Shown here one piece after another: positions 1 through 9,563 of a stretch of 64,000 bases of DNA. A model generated the notes under the pieces. The model had not been told where the DNA came from and did not search any database. It saw nothing but the letters and a program-made list of their open reading frames with translations. Origin of the DNA: an uncultured Bacteroidota bacterium (GTDB taxonomy: Bacteria; Bacteroidota; Bacteroidia; B-17B0; Aurantibacillaceae); assembly GCA_903893815.1 (NCBI GenBank), contig CAITNS010000067.1, positions 29,385 to 93,384 of the forward strand, read 5' to 3'. Each line of letters starts with the position of its first letter. Within the stretch, counting starts at the first letter, position 1. Both the position numbers and the translations under genes were made by a program.

Positions 1-313
1 TGGTAATGGAGGTGGTATCGCTTATCGCACTTAAATCATCTTCAGCATTAACATCTAACTGAATTTTTATATGGCCATAAAAAAAATTACTTGTATCTGT
101 TTTTTTATAAAGTAAAACTTCGTTTGAAATCTCATAAAACAATTGGCTAATACTATCGTTGATATGATAAATAGTATATCTAGCATCCAATTCATTATTA
201 GATTTTTTATACAATCTGTCTGTAGTAGATTGATTTACTTTTTGAGATGTACAAGAAATTAATCCTAAAAAAGTAAGAGAAATAATGCTAGTTATAATTT
301 TAATATAATTCAC
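1..313 (-). CDS. Partial lipoprotein, possibly GWxTD-family (C-terminus outside window)
   Basis: The minus strand stays open from a GTG at 313 to the window edge, giving the first ~104 residues of a protein. It begins with a hydrophobic stretch ending in a lipobox (GLISC), so it is probably an outer-membrane lipoprotein. After the Cys come features such as RLYKKSNNELDARYTIYH and ISNEVLLYKK. These resemble the N-terminal part of Bacteroidota GWxTD-domain lipoproteins, but that is memory of the family and not proof; the diagnostic GWxTD segment would lie outside the window. No ATG is available. A second in-frame GTG lies at 343, with a TAA just upstream of it. The gene is 65 bp downstream of the HMA lipoprotein gene on the same strand and may be cotranscribed with it. 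Confidence 0.6.
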   Translation of the reverse strand, partial: MNYIKIITSIISLTFLGLISCTSQKVNQSTTDRLYKKSNNELDARYTIYHINDSISQLFYEISNEVLLYKKTDTSNFFYGHIKIQLDVNAEDDLSAISDTTSIT

Positions 314-378
314 TCGAAAATAGATGATTAAAAAATCAATCACCTTAAATTACAAATAAAAATTAAATACAGGAAAAT

Positions 379-726
379 TTATTTTAATTCGAAAGGCTTA
401 CGCTCATATTGGCAACAATCTTGAAGCTTACCATAAGCATAATCATCTCCATAATAACCATCATTATCATAACCAGATTTGGCAATTAATTGTTGAATAC
501 CATCTAAAGTGATTTTAGTAGTGTCAAATTTAACAGTCATCAAAGTAGATTCTGCATCCCATTTTTTTTGAGTAACACCGTCAACAGCAATTGAACTTTC
601 AATAGTTGCTTTGCATTTTTCACAATTTCCCCAAACCTTAAACATTTCTGTTTTTTCTGCGGTTTGTGTTTTGCAAGAAAATAGCCCTAAGCTTAAAAAA
701 AATAATATGTAATAAAGAAATCTCAT
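379..726 (-). CDS. Heavy-metal-associated (HMA) domain lipoprotein
   Basis: A 115-aa protein with a lipoprotein signal (Met, Arg, hydrophobic core, then LGLFSC with C18) followed by a small HMA-type fold. The metal-binding CxxC lies in GNCEKCKATI (C35, C38), as in MerP/CopZ-like domains. The rest of the domain has the expected TLMTVKFD and ITLDGIQQLI strands and helix, and a Tyr/Asp-rich tail. It probably binds or delivers a soft metal such as copper in the cell envelope; the metal is not determined by sequence. A longer reading from 750 exists, but it would overlap the upstream deacetylase gene and put eight extra residues before the signal peptide. The Met at 726 gives a normal lipoprotein signal. 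Confidence 0.75.
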   Translation of the reverse strand: MRFLYYILFFLSLGLFSCKTQTAEKTEMFKVWGNCEKCKATIESSIAVDGVTQKKWDAESTLMTVKFDTTKITLDGIQQLIAKSGYDNDGYYGDDYAYGKLQDCCQYERKPFELK

Positions 727-736
727 TTTAATTGAA

Positions 737-1348
737 TTATAGCATTGCAAATTTATAATTTAATTTCAGAAAATGTTCAATATATTGAGGAAGGGCAAAT
801 TTTAAGTTTTTTTGGGCTTTTATATTGTCATGAAATACTATAATACTACCATTTCTAGTATATTTAATACTATTATCTAAACATTTTTTAGATGAAGTTA
901 ACTTATCATAATCATAACTCAATACATCCCAAAACACTACCTTATAATTCTTTACCAATAATTTATACTGACTTTTTTTAATTCTTCCGTAGGGAGGTCT
1001 AAATAAATTTGTTTTAGTTAACTCTTGGCACTTTTCGATATTTTCAATGTACAAAGAATTTTTCAATTCCCAACCTTTCATATGGTTAAATGTATGATTA
1101 CCAACCTGATGTCCTTCAAATTTAATCCTCTCGAATAATTTTGGGTATTTTACAATATTATCTCCCACACAAAAAAAGGTGGCCTTAATACCATATTCTT
1201 TTAAAACATCTAGCACCCATTCCGTTAACTCTGGAATTGGACCATCATCAAAAGTGAGGTAAATAGTGGGTTCATTTTTATCCATTCGCCATAAAGACCC
1301 TTTATATAAAGCTCTCAATAATTGTGGTGGACGAACCAATAATTTCAT
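737..1348 (-). CDS. Polysaccharide deacetylase (NodB homology domain)
   Basis: A 203-aa carbohydrate esterase family 4 protein. It removes N- or O-acetyl groups from cell-envelope polysaccharide or peptidoglycan in a metal-dependent reaction. The NodB motifs are visible in order: TFDDGP (D34 and D35), the metal-binding H-x3-H in NHTFNH (H85, H89), and RPPYG (117-121). Later segments VVFWDVLSYDYD and SIIVFHDN match the other catalytic-face motifs. There is no signal peptide or membrane segment, so this is essentially the bare domain, as in many Bacteroidota members. It is followed 10 bp later by the HMA lipoprotein gene on the same strand. The natural substrate cannot be read from the sequence. 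Confidence 0.88.
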   Translation of the reverse strand: MKLLVRPPQLLRALYKGSLWRMDKNEPTIYLTFDDGPIPELTEWVLDVLKEYGIKATFFCVGDNIVKYPKLFERIKFEGHQVGNHTFNHMKGWELKNSLYIENIEKCQELTKTNLFRPPYGRIKKSQYKLLVKNYKVVFWDVLSYDYDKLTSSKKCLDNSIKYTRNGSIIVFHDNIKAQKNLKFALPQYIEHFLKLNYKFAML

Positions 1349-1493
1349 TCTTATTTTTTTTCGTTTTAAAGATAACTATTTCAGATAAAAACTATTAAAA
1401 AAATGTTAAATAAAACACCTAAATGGATACAAATAATAGCGTTCAATAAACAGATACTAGTGTTTACGAACTCATACGACTTACTTAATCAGA

Positions 1494-1507
1494 TACAGTT
1501 AACTGTA
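1494..1507. promoter_or_regulatory. Perfect 14-bp palindrome upstream of adhesin gene
   Basis: TACAGTTAACTGTA is a perfect inverted repeat about 50 bp before the ATG of the 2019-aa adhesin gene. A dimeric regulator could bind here. No recognisable Bacteroidota -7 element is obvious next to it, so the role is inferred only. Confidence 0.35.
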
Positions 1508-1556
1508 ACAAGAATTATAGTTATTTTTAGGAGTTTTACTACATAAAAAATTTATA

Positions 1557-4500
1557 ATGAAACTGTCAAAATATTTAATTCTATTACTTACTTCTATTTC
1601 AATTTTTGGAATTGCTCAAAATCAATACGATGATTTATCTATTGAAGACAAAATCATAATTAAAGAAAGCAAATTACCTATTTTTTCAACTTACAAGCTA
1701 GGATCTGGAGCCAATCCTGTTGTGCTAACTACCGGACCTGAACAACAATGTAATAGTGCAATACCTGTTTGTCAAAATATATATACTACTTCAACTTCAT
1801 ATTCCGGTAATGGTTCATCTCAAGAAATACCAGGAAACTCCTGTTTAGGAAGTAACGAATTAAACTCTGTTTGGTATACGTTTACGAGCAGTTCAGCCGG
1901 TAATATTGCTTTTAATATTACTCCAAATGTTTTAGGACAAGATTATGATTTTGCTTTATACAATCTTACAGGGACAAATTGTTCGGCGATTAGTAGTGGT
2001 GCATTAACCCCAATTCGTTGTAATTTCTCAGCAACAGGAGGTGTTACCGGTTTATCTTCGTCTGGAACTAATCCATCAGAACCAGCAAGTGGGCCAAATC
2101 AAAGTACTGTACTCGCAACTACTGTTGGACAAACGTATGTATTAATTATTAGTAACTATTCATCATCCGCTAATGGATACCAATTAGATTTCACTCCAGG
2201 AACTGCAAGTATTTTTGACGTTACTCCACCCACATTAGCTAGTGTTTCTGCACCTTGCGGAAGCAATGTTTTAACATTAAACACAAGTGAACAAATAACT
2301 TGTGCTTCAATTGCAGGTAATGGTTCTGATATATCTATTTCTGGAACTGGCGGTCCTTACACTATTACTGGAGCAAATGGCGTAAACTGCGGCAGTTCAA
2401 CAGCTCAAATTCAATTTACTATTACTCCTGCATTAACAGGAGGTGGACCATGGATACTCAATGCTCATTCTGGTTCTGATGGAGATAGTTTTATTGATAA
2501 TTGCGGCAATGCAATGCCTACAACAACTGTTTCTTTTAACGTTGCTCCTGCAACACCCGTTATTACTGGACCTGCAAATGTTTGTAAAGGCACTACTTTT
2601 GCTTTATCGTCGTCAAGTGCGGTATCTTACACATGGACAGGAGCTGCGGTACAGGCTGGACAGCAAAATCAACAAACAATAACAGTCACTGCAACTACTT
2701 CAGCAACAATGAATTTTCAATTAGTAGTAAGTTACGGGGCATGTGGTACGGCAACAGTTACTAAAGCTGTTACAGTTACAGATGCACCAATTGCTAACTT
2801 CACTGCTCTTCCTTCTTTAACTGTTTGTGCAGGATCTCCAGTAACATTTACAAACACATCTACTTATCCTTGTAGTACAGGAGGTTTGGGTCTTAATCAA
2901 TGTAATTGTGGTTCTTTTTTATGTAACACAACTTCCAACCAAGGTACATTTGCAACCTATTTATGGACATTTGGAGATGGTGGGACTGCTTTTTATATAG
3001 GCGGAAGTCCAGCTAGCTCTTTCAGTCCTGTGCATACTTACACCGCACCAGGAACTTATAATATAAGTTTAAATGCCTCTGGTTTGATTAATACTTGTAG
3101 CAATACAAAAAATTTAACCATTACCGTTTTACCTGCAACGCCCAATTTAACTATATCACCAACTACAACTATTTGTCCTGCTCAAAGCAGTACATTAACT
3201 GCAACTGGTGGCACAACTTATACTTGGACTCCAGCAGCTTCATTAAATACAACCAACGGAGGAACTGTTATTGCTTCACCCGCAGCTACTACAATTTATA
3301 CTGTAAGTACACCAGGTTGTTCTGGTAATCAAACAGCAACAGTGCAAGTTGTTGTAGGAGGAACTCCCCCAGCTATTGGGGCAATTAGCGGATCTACTCT
3401 AATTTGTCCAAACTCAACTGGTATTACTTATTCCGTTACTAACGTAGCAGGTACTAACTATACATGGACAGTTCCTGCTGGCGCAACCATAACTTCTGCT
3501 CCTACTAACTCAAATGCAATTACAGTAAACTTTGGTGCAAGTGCAGGAACGGTTTCTGTTATTGCGGTTGGAACTTGCGGTTCTGCTACAGCTGCTATTA
3601 ACGTTAGTTTGAGTCCAGCATTAAACTTAACTGTTACTCCAAATACATCAACGGTATGCGCGGGTAGTTCATCTACATTAACCGCCAGTGGGGCCACAAA
3701 TTATACATGGAGTCCTGCTGGTTCTTTAAGTTCAGCTATTGGAACAAATGTTGTAGCAACTCCAACCATAACAACCATTTACACAATTATTGGTTCTACT
3801 GGCACTTGTACTGGCTCAACTACATCAACAGTAACAGTTGGTAGTGCCTTAACTTTAACCATTACTCCAAATACATCTACGGTTTGTCCGGGAACTCCAG
3901 TTACATTATCGGCCAGTGGAGCAACCAATTACACTTGGAGTCCGAGTGCAACATTAAGTTCTACTAATGGTAGCACGGTTACTGCAACCCCATCTGTTAA
4001 TACAACTTATACAGTACTTGGTGCTACTGGCACTTGCACTGGTTCCGCAACTGCAAACATATCTATGTCCGCTGGTTTAACTTTAACATTGACTTCAAAT
4101 ACACCCACAATTTGTCCAGGTGGTTCAGCATTATTAGATGCTAATGGTGCTATAACTTACACCTGGTTTCCTTCTGCTACTTTAAGTTCAGCAAATGGAT
4201 CAAACGTAACTGCATCTCCATTAGTAAATACAACCTATACAGTTTTGGGCTCTACCGGAACTTGTAATGGTGTTGCAACTATTAACGTTGGTATTGGCGT
4301 ATGTGTATCGAGTGCTTGTGATTTAGCGTTAATACGCTCAACCTTAACGGGAGCTGGAAATATTGAATTATTAGGAATGAATAATACGTGTAGTTTATAT
4401 TTTATCAATCCTCAATTCATGACTGGTCCTCAAGCTCAAGTATACGCTCAAACCTTTGGAGCAAATTTAATTTCTGTTCAATCCGCCATCGAAAATGCTG

Positions 4501-7500
4501 ATTTAGTTCAAGCATTATCAAATCAAGGATACGCGGGTCAGGTAATTTGGATTGGTTATAGCGATGCAGTTACTGAAGGTAGTTATGTTTGGTATGATGG
4601 TGCTCCACTTAGTTATTCGAACTGGGCACCTGGTGAACCCAATGATGCAGGTGGTGTTGAAGATTGTACTCAAATATATCCAGACGGAAGTTGGAATGAT
4701 TTGAATTGCGTAGGTTATAACTCCTTATCAGTTATTGAAGTTAACATTTGTCCTCAGGTTTCTGTGGTTAACGTCCCTCCTACTCATTGCCCATTAACTA
4801 ACGTGACAATGAATGCGAGTACACTTTTAGGTTCTCCTAATTATACTTATACTTGGGTACAATCTGGAATTTCTTCATTTACAACTACTAGTACAGGCAG
4901 TAGTTTAAACGATCAAATAACTGTAACCTCAACAGGAGCTAATACATTTACAGTTTTCACTGAAGATAGATACTCTTGCCCTCAATCAACTACTGTTTCA
5001 TTAAACGTTTTTCCAACTCCTACAATTACTGTAAATAGTTCAACTATTTGTATAGGGCAACAAACTGCAACATTAACCGCAACTGGCGCCGACACATATA
5101 CTTGGGCTCCAGCAACAGGTTTAAGCGTAACTACTGGATCCATTGTAAATGGCGCACCCGCTTCAACACAAAACTATACCATAAGTGGTACTGACATTAA
5201 TGGCTGTATTAATGATACAACTGCATCCATAACTGTTAACACATTACCTACCGTTACCGTAAATAGTGCATCTATTTGTATTGGACAACAAACCGCAACC
5301 TTAGTTGCAAACGGTGCATCCACTTATAGTTGGACGCCAGCGTTAAACTTAAGTTCTTCATCTGGAACAACAGTTACAGGAACACCTGCGGCTACTGAAA
5401 GTTATACCATTATAGGAACTGATCTAAATGGTTGTTTTAACAATACAACATCTACAATAACCGTTAACTCATTACCTACTATTACAGCAAATAATTCTAC
5501 AATTTGTTTAGGGCAACAAACAGCCACATTAACAGCAAATGGAGCTGCAACATATAGTTGGATTCCAGGAACAGGTTTAAGTGCAACTACTGGATCTGTT
5601 GTTACTGGAACTCCTAGTGCTACAGAAAACTACACAGTTGTAGGAATGGATGCAAACGGCTGTATTAGTGGAACTATATCAGCCATCACAGTTAATCCTT
5701 TGCCTACTTTAACGGCAACAAGTGCCACGATATGTGTTGGGCAACAAACCGCAACATTAACGGCATCGGGAGCAACAACTTATAGTTGGATTCCAGGCAC
5801 AGGATTAAGTGCAACTACTGGATCAGTTGTAACTGGCACACCAAGTGCTTCTCAAAATTATACAGTTGCAGGTATAGATGCCAATGGTTGTATAAATGGA
5901 ACTATAACTGCTATAACAGTTAACCCATTACCTACCATTACAGTTTCGCCCGATATGACGATTTGTCCATTAGCTTCAAATACATTAACCGCTAGTGGTG
6001 CTAGTTCTTATACTTGGACTCCAAACATATTCTTAAATACTAATTTAGGAGCAAATATTATTTGTACACCATCAATAACAACTACTTATACAATTGATGG
6101 AACATCTGCCGCCTCTTGCACTAACTCAGCGGTCATGACTATTGCTGTAGCTAATACTGTTGTTGTGAATGCATTAGCTGGTGCAACACCATCTACTACA
6201 ATTTGTCCTTTAGGCAGTGCTATTTTATCCGCTAGTGGGGCTACTTCATATACTTGGACACCGAGTTTGAACTTAAGTTCAGCAAATGGAGCTTCGGTAA
6301 CTGCATCACCAGCAACATCAACCACTTATACAGTAATTGGATCAACTAGTACTTGCACTAACTCTGCTCAGGTAGTAGTGACGCTCACTGTAAATCCAAC
6401 ACTTACCGTAACTCCTAGTCCATCGGTTATTTGTAGCGGAAACACATCTGTCTTAACCGCTAATGGAGCTAGCAATTATACTTGGTCTCCATCAGCTACA
6501 TTAAATTCTGCAAATGGCGCAGCGGTTAATGCTAATCCTAATACAACAACCGTTTATAATATTACTGGAACAAGTCCATTAGGTTGCTTAGGCTCAACAA
6601 CAACAACTGTATCTGTAATTCCTAAACCATCACTCAATGTAATATCAAGTCCAGGTGTTATTTGTGCTAATAGCAGCTCTACATTATCTGCTTCTGGTGC
6701 AACTAATTATACATGGTCGCCAAGTGCCAATTTAAGTAATGTAAATAGCAACACAACGGTTGCAACGCCTCCACTTACCACAACATTTACTATTATTGGA
6801 TCTAATGGTATTGCCCCATTTGTTTGTATAGATACAAAAACAGTTCAAGTAACCGTTATTCCTAATCCTACTTTAACCCCTGGACCAGATGTTCCAATTT
6901 GCGAAGGGCAATCTACTTTAATGTATGCTACTGGAGCTAATACTTATACCTGGAGCCCAACTATAGGAGTTAGTGATATAAATGATTCAACAACATCTGT
7001 GCAACCTCCATTACCTGGTGTATATATTTATACTGTAACAGGTACTACTAATAATTGTACTGGCACAGCAACTGTAGAAATTACGGTGAACGCATTACCA
7101 ATTTTAGATGCAGGCATAGATAGCACTATAAATATTGATGAAACCATTACATTATTTGCTTCGGGTAACACTCCCGTAGGATTTATTAATGCCTCTTCTG
7201 GTGTTCCGTTTGAATGTAATTACTGTCCAACTGTAACCGTTAACCCACAAGAAAATACTTGCTACACTATAGAGGGAATTTCGAGCTTCGGTTGTAGAAA
7301 TACAGATGTCGTTTGCATTACAGTTACTAAAGATTGGGATGTTTTTATTCCTAATGCTTTTACGCCTAACGGAGACATTAATAATGAAGTTTTTGCTCCA
7401 AAAGGTTATGGTATAGATAAAATTCGACTAGCAATTTTTGATCGTTGGGGTCATCAATTATTTAATGAAGAAGGGCAAACTGTTGGCTGGGATGGAACCT

Positions 7501-7616
7501 ACAAAGGTAAAATATGCGAGCAAGGTGTGTATATATTTAAACTTGAAGTAACTGCCATGTCTGAAAAAAAACGATATAAAACAGGACATGTAACTTTACT
7601 TGGAAAAGTAAAATAA
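1557..7616 (+). CDS. Giant secreted Ig-like/C-type lectin adhesin with T9SS type B sorting domain
   Basis: A 2019-aa secreted protein. In order: a signal peptide (1-21); an N-terminal PPC-like β domain with Cys (about 60-220); Ig-like modules; a PKD-like module (YLWTFGDGG, ~470); more Ig-like modules; a C-type lectin-like domain (~920-1065) with the typical WIGYSD, EPND and SWNDLNC features; about ten further Ig-like modules; and a C-terminal gliding-motility-type domain (~1925-2019) beginning IPNAFTPNGD and containing FDRWG and GWDGTYKGK. The Ig-like modules are ~76-85 residues long with a repeating C..(L/A)xGAxxYxWxP pattern, and I count about 15. The C-terminal domain is the type B T9SS export signal. 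The protein is probably surface-exposed or released and binds glycans through the lectin domain. It stands alone, with a 208-bp upstream region. Confidence 0.9.
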   Translation: MKLSKYLILLLTSISIFGIAQNQYDDLSIEDKIIIKESKLPIFSTYKLGSGANPVVLTTGPEQQCNSAIPVCQNIYTTSTSYSGNGSSQEIPGNSCLGSNELNSVWYTFTSSSAGNIAFNITPNVLGQDYDFALYNLTGTNCSAISSGALTPIRCNFSATGGVTGLSSSGTNPSEPASGPNQSTVLATTVGQTYVLIISNYSSSANGYQLDFTPGTASIFDVTPPTLASVSAPCGSNVLTLNTSEQITCASIAGNGSDISISGTGGPYTITGANGVNCGSSTAQIQFTITPALTGGGPWILNAHSGSDGDSFIDNCGNAMPTTTVSFNVAPATPVITGPANVCKGTTFALSSSSAVSYTWTGAAVQAGQQNQQTITVTATTSATMNFQLVVSYGACGTATVTKAVTVTDAPIANFTALPSLTVCAGSPVTFTNTSTYPCSTGGLGLNQCNCGSFLCNTTSNQGTFATYLWTFGDGGTAFYIGGSPASSFSPVHTYTAPGTYNISLNASGLINTCSNTKNLTITVLPATPNLTISPTTTICPAQSSTLTATGGTTYTWTPAASLNTTNGGTVIASPAATTIYTVSTPGCSGNQTATVQVVVGGTPPAIGAISGSTLICPNSTGITYSVTNVAGTNYTWTVPAGATITSAPTNSNAITVNFGASAGTVSVIAVGTCGSATAAINVSLSPALNLTVTPNTSTVCAGSSSTLTASGATNYTWSPAGSLSSAIGTNVVATPTITTIYTIIGSTGTCTGSTTSTVTVGSALTLTITPNTSTVCPGTPVTLSASGATNYTWSPSATLSSTNGSTVTATPSVNTTYTVLGATGTCTGSATANISMSAGLTLTLTSNTPTICPGGSALLDANGAITYTWFPSATLSSANGSNVTASPLVNTTYTVLGSTGTCNGVATINVGIGVCVSSACDLALIRSTLTGAGNIELLGMNNTCSLYFINPQFMTGPQAQVYAQTFGANLISVQSAIENADLVQALSNQGYAGQVIWIGYSDAVTEGSYVWYDGAPLSYSNWAPGEPNDAGGVEDCTQIYPDGSWNDLNCVGYNSLSVIEVNICPQVSVVNVPPTHCPLTNVTMNASTLLGSPNYTYTWVQSGISSFTTTSTGSSLNDQITVTSTGANTFTVFTEDRYSCPQSTTVSLNVFPTPTITVNSSTICIGQQTATLTATGADTYTWAPATGLSVTTGSIVNGAPASTQNYTISGTDINGCINDTTASITVNTLPTVTVNSASICIGQQTATLVANGASTYSWTPALNLSSSSGTTVTGTPAATESYTIIGTDLNGCFNNTTSTITVNSLPTITANNSTICLGQQTATLTANGAATYSWIPGTGLSATTGSVVTGTPSATENYTVVGMDANGCISGTISAITVNPLPTLTATSATICVGQQTATLTASGATTYSWIPGTGLSATTGSVVTGTPSASQNYTVAGIDANGCINGTITAITVNPLPTITVSPDMTICPLASNTLTASGASSYTWTPNIFLNTNLGANIICTPSITTTYTIDGTSAASCTNSAVMTIAVANTVVVNALAGATPSTTICPLGSAILSASGATSYTWTPSLNLSSANGASVTASPATSTTYTVIGSTSTCTNSAQVVVTLTVNPTLTVTPSPSVICSGNTSVLTANGASNYTWSPSATLNSANGAAVNANPNTTTVYNITGTSPLGCLGSTTTTVSVIPKPSLNVISSPGVICANSSSTLSASGATNYTWSPSANLSNVNSNTTVATPPLTTTFTIIGSNGIAPFVCIDTKTVQVTVIPNPTLTPGPDVPICEGQSTLMYATGANTYTWSPTIGVSDINDSTTSVQPPLPGVYIYTVTGTTNNCTGTATVEITVNALPILDAGIDSTINIDETITLFASGNTPVGFINASSGVPFECNYCPTVTVNPQENTCYTIEGISSFGCRNTDVVCITVTKDWDVFIPNAFTPNGDINNEVFAPKGYGIDKIRLAIFDRWGHQLFNEEGQTVGWDGTYKGKICEQGVYIFKLEVTAMSEKKRYKTGHVTLLGKVK
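5030..5940 (+). repeat. Four near-tandem ~228-bp Ig-module repeats inside adhesin
   Basis: Four consecutive modules each start with a segment encoding IC(I/L/V)GQQTATL, spaced ~228 bp (76 codons). The third and fourth (about 5490-5720 and 5720-5940) are closest: both encode YSWIPGTGLSATTGSVVTGTPSA and differ mainly at third codon positions. This points to recent duplication or ongoing gene conversion within the array. Confidence 0.8.
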
Positions 7617-7668
7617 TTTTTAGGCAATAAAAAGGCCGATGCTTACACAGCGGGTTTCTTTTGTATAC

Positions 7669-7953
7669 CTAAAGTGAAATTTTATGTACTCTATTGATTG
7701 GAATTACAACTCCTTTTTTTAAAATAACTCGTTTATCAGTAACTCCCCAAACAGTAGTTTCTACTAATTTAAGAGATTGATTGTCTTCAAAATAAATTTT
7801 AATTTTTGTATGTTCTAGATTCCCTAAAGCCAATGCTCTGTTTAATTCCGACTCCCGTTCTTTAATTTGTTCCTTATCAATTAATACGTCTTGTGCAGGA
7901 AATTTTAAAGCTTCGATTTTCTCTTTTTCTATCGGTTCAAATGTAGTAGTCAT
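7669..7953 (-). CDS. Conserved hypothetical protein, 94 aa
   Basis: A small cytosolic-looking protein without signal peptide or membrane segment. The N-terminal half is charged and helical (KEQIKERESELNRALALGN). The C-terminal half is a β-rich segment (TKIKIYFEDN, VETTVWGVTDKRVILKKG, VIPINRVHKI). I recall similar short proteins as conserved unknowns in Bacteroidota; no function is known to me. It is convergent with the adhesin gene and lies 3' of rlmD on the same strand, 90 bp away, so it may be expressed on its own. The length, the ATG and the regular codon use support a real gene. Confidence 0.7.
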   Translation of the reverse strand: MTTTFEPIEKEKIEALKFPAQDVLIDKEQIKERESELNRALALGNLEHTKIKIYFEDNQSLKLVETTVWGVTDKRVILKKGVVIPINRVHKISL

Positions 7954-8043
7954 GATTTATTATTATTAAGTGGGTGAATAACTATATCATTAAACCATAA
8001 TTTTCAATAAATGGTTACATTAATATAAAAATAATAATGAACA

Positions 8044-9450
8044 TTATTTTCTTTCCAATAAAACTACATTTTCTACATGAGCAGTTTGTGGAAACATATC
8101 TATAGGTTTTATTTCTTTAATATCGTAATGCCCTACCATCATTGCTAGATCTCTAGCTTGAGTAGCGGGATTACAGCTTACATAAACAATTTTTTGTGGA
8201 GCTGCTTTTAAAATCACACTTATTACATCTTCATGCATGCCAGCTCTTGGCGGATCTGTTATAATAACATCAGGTTGTCCGTGCGTCTTAATAAATGATT
8301 CATTCAAAACATCCTTCATATCACCTGGATAAAATAATGTATTTGAAATATTATTAAAATCTGAATTATTTTTTGCGTCAATCACGGCATCTTCTACATA
8401 CTCTACTCCCACTACTTTTTTTGCTTTTTTTGCCACAAAATTAGCAATCGTACCTGTACCCGTGTATAAATCATAAACCACCTCGTTACCCGTTAAGCCA
8501 CATAAATCTCTAGTAATTTTATATAATTCGTAAGCTTGAGGTGAATTTGTTTGATAGAATGATTTAGCTGAAATCTTAAATTTCAAACCTTCCATTTCTT
8601 CAAAAATATGATCTCTGCCGCTAAAAGTGATAATCTCTAAATCCTGTAACGTATCATTTCCTTTTTGGTTAATCACGTATTGCAAGGAAGTAATTCGAGG
8701 AAAGGTGTTTTTTAAATGGTTTAATAATAAAGTGATGTTTTCGGGTTGGTTTTCAAAAAACTGAATCAATACCATTAATTCGCCATTACTAGAAGAGCGA
8801 ATCATCAATGTTCTCAATAAACCTGTTTTATCTCTTACTCCAAAAAAAGTCATCCCATGTTTATTGGCGAAATCACGAATTTCGTTTCTGATAGAATTAG
8901 AAGGTTCCTCTTGTAAGTAGCAGTTTTTAATATCCAAAATTTTATCAAACATTTTAGGAATATGAAATCCTAATGCATTACGATTATCAATTGCTACGCC
9001 ACTCTTTACTTCTTCATTGGTTAGCCATTTTTTATCCGAAAACGAAAACTCTAACTTATTACGATAAAAATAACTTTCTTTATTTGGAAAAATTGGTTTT
9101 AAGGTAGAAATATCTAAATGTCCGATGCGGGTTAAAGCATCTTCTACTGTTTTTTGTTTAAAAACTAATTGCGTATCGTAGGTCATGTGTTGCCATTTGC
9201 AACCACCACAATAACCAAAATGCTCACATTTAGGTTCTATTCTATTTGCTGAAGGTTTTTTAAGGGTTACAACATGACCTTCTGCATAATTGTTTTTTTT
9301 ACGCGTAATCATCACATCAGCTATATCACCTGGCACGCCGCCGTCCACAAAAATAACCATTCCATCTACTTTGGCTACTGATTTCCCTTCCGAAGAAATA
9401 TCTACTATCTCTGCATTTTCAACAAAAATATTTTTCTTTATTTTACTCAT
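8044..9450 (-). CDS. rlmD: 23S rRNA (uracil-C5)-methyltransferase RlmD/RumA family
   Basis: A 468-aa SAM-dependent RNA methyltransferase that forms 5-methyluridine in 23S rRNA (U1939 in E. coli numbering). An N-terminal TRAM RNA-binding domain (~5-65) is followed by the cysteines of a 4Fe-4S cluster, C75-x5-C81-x2-C84 plus a later Cys in IKNCYLQ. A Rossmann methyltransferase domain follows, with the SAM motif DLYTGTGTIANFVA and the TDPPRAGM motif. The catalytic nucleophile lies in VSCNPATQARDL (C426). Length and motif order match the family. Paralogues modifying U747 or tRNA (TrmA) are similar, so the exact uridine is inferred; the Fe-S cysteines favour RlmD/RlmC over TrmA. Confidence 0.88.
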   Translation of the reverse strand: MSKIKKNIFVENAEIVDISSEGKSVAKVDGMVIFVDGGVPGDIADVMITRKKNNYAEGHVVTLKKPSANRIEPKCEHFGYCGGCKWQHMTYDTQLVFKQKTVEDALTRIGHLDISTLKPIFPNKESYFYRNKLEFSFSDKKWLTNEEVKSGVAIDNRNALGFHIPKMFDKILDIKNCYLQEEPSNSIRNEIRDFANKHGMTFFGVRDKTGLLRTLMIRSSSNGELMVLIQFFENQPENITLLLNHLKNTFPRITSLQYVINQKGNDTLQDLEIITFSGRDHIFEEMEGLKFKISAKSFYQTNSPQAYELYKITRDLCGLTGNEVVYDLYTGTGTIANFVAKKAKKVVGVEYVEDAVIDAKNNSDFNNISNTLFYPGDMKDVLNESFIKTHGQPDVIITDPPRAGMHEDVISVILKAAPQKIVYVSCNPATQARDLAMMVGHYDIKEIKPIDMFPQTAHVENVVLLERK

Positions 9451-9563
9451 AAGGATACAAAGATAGAAGTTTTAAGAAGTAAGATTTAAGAATTAAGGAC
9501 ATTTCTTAAAAAACTATAACATTTCCACAAATACAATATATATCATTAAATTTATGGCTGAAA

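Noticed and set aside
2443..2682. Out-of-frame ORFs inside the large adhesin genes (for example 2443-2682, 3458-3697, 6086-6325)
   Set aside because: They are shadow frames produced by the biased Thr/Ser/Ala codons of the repeats.
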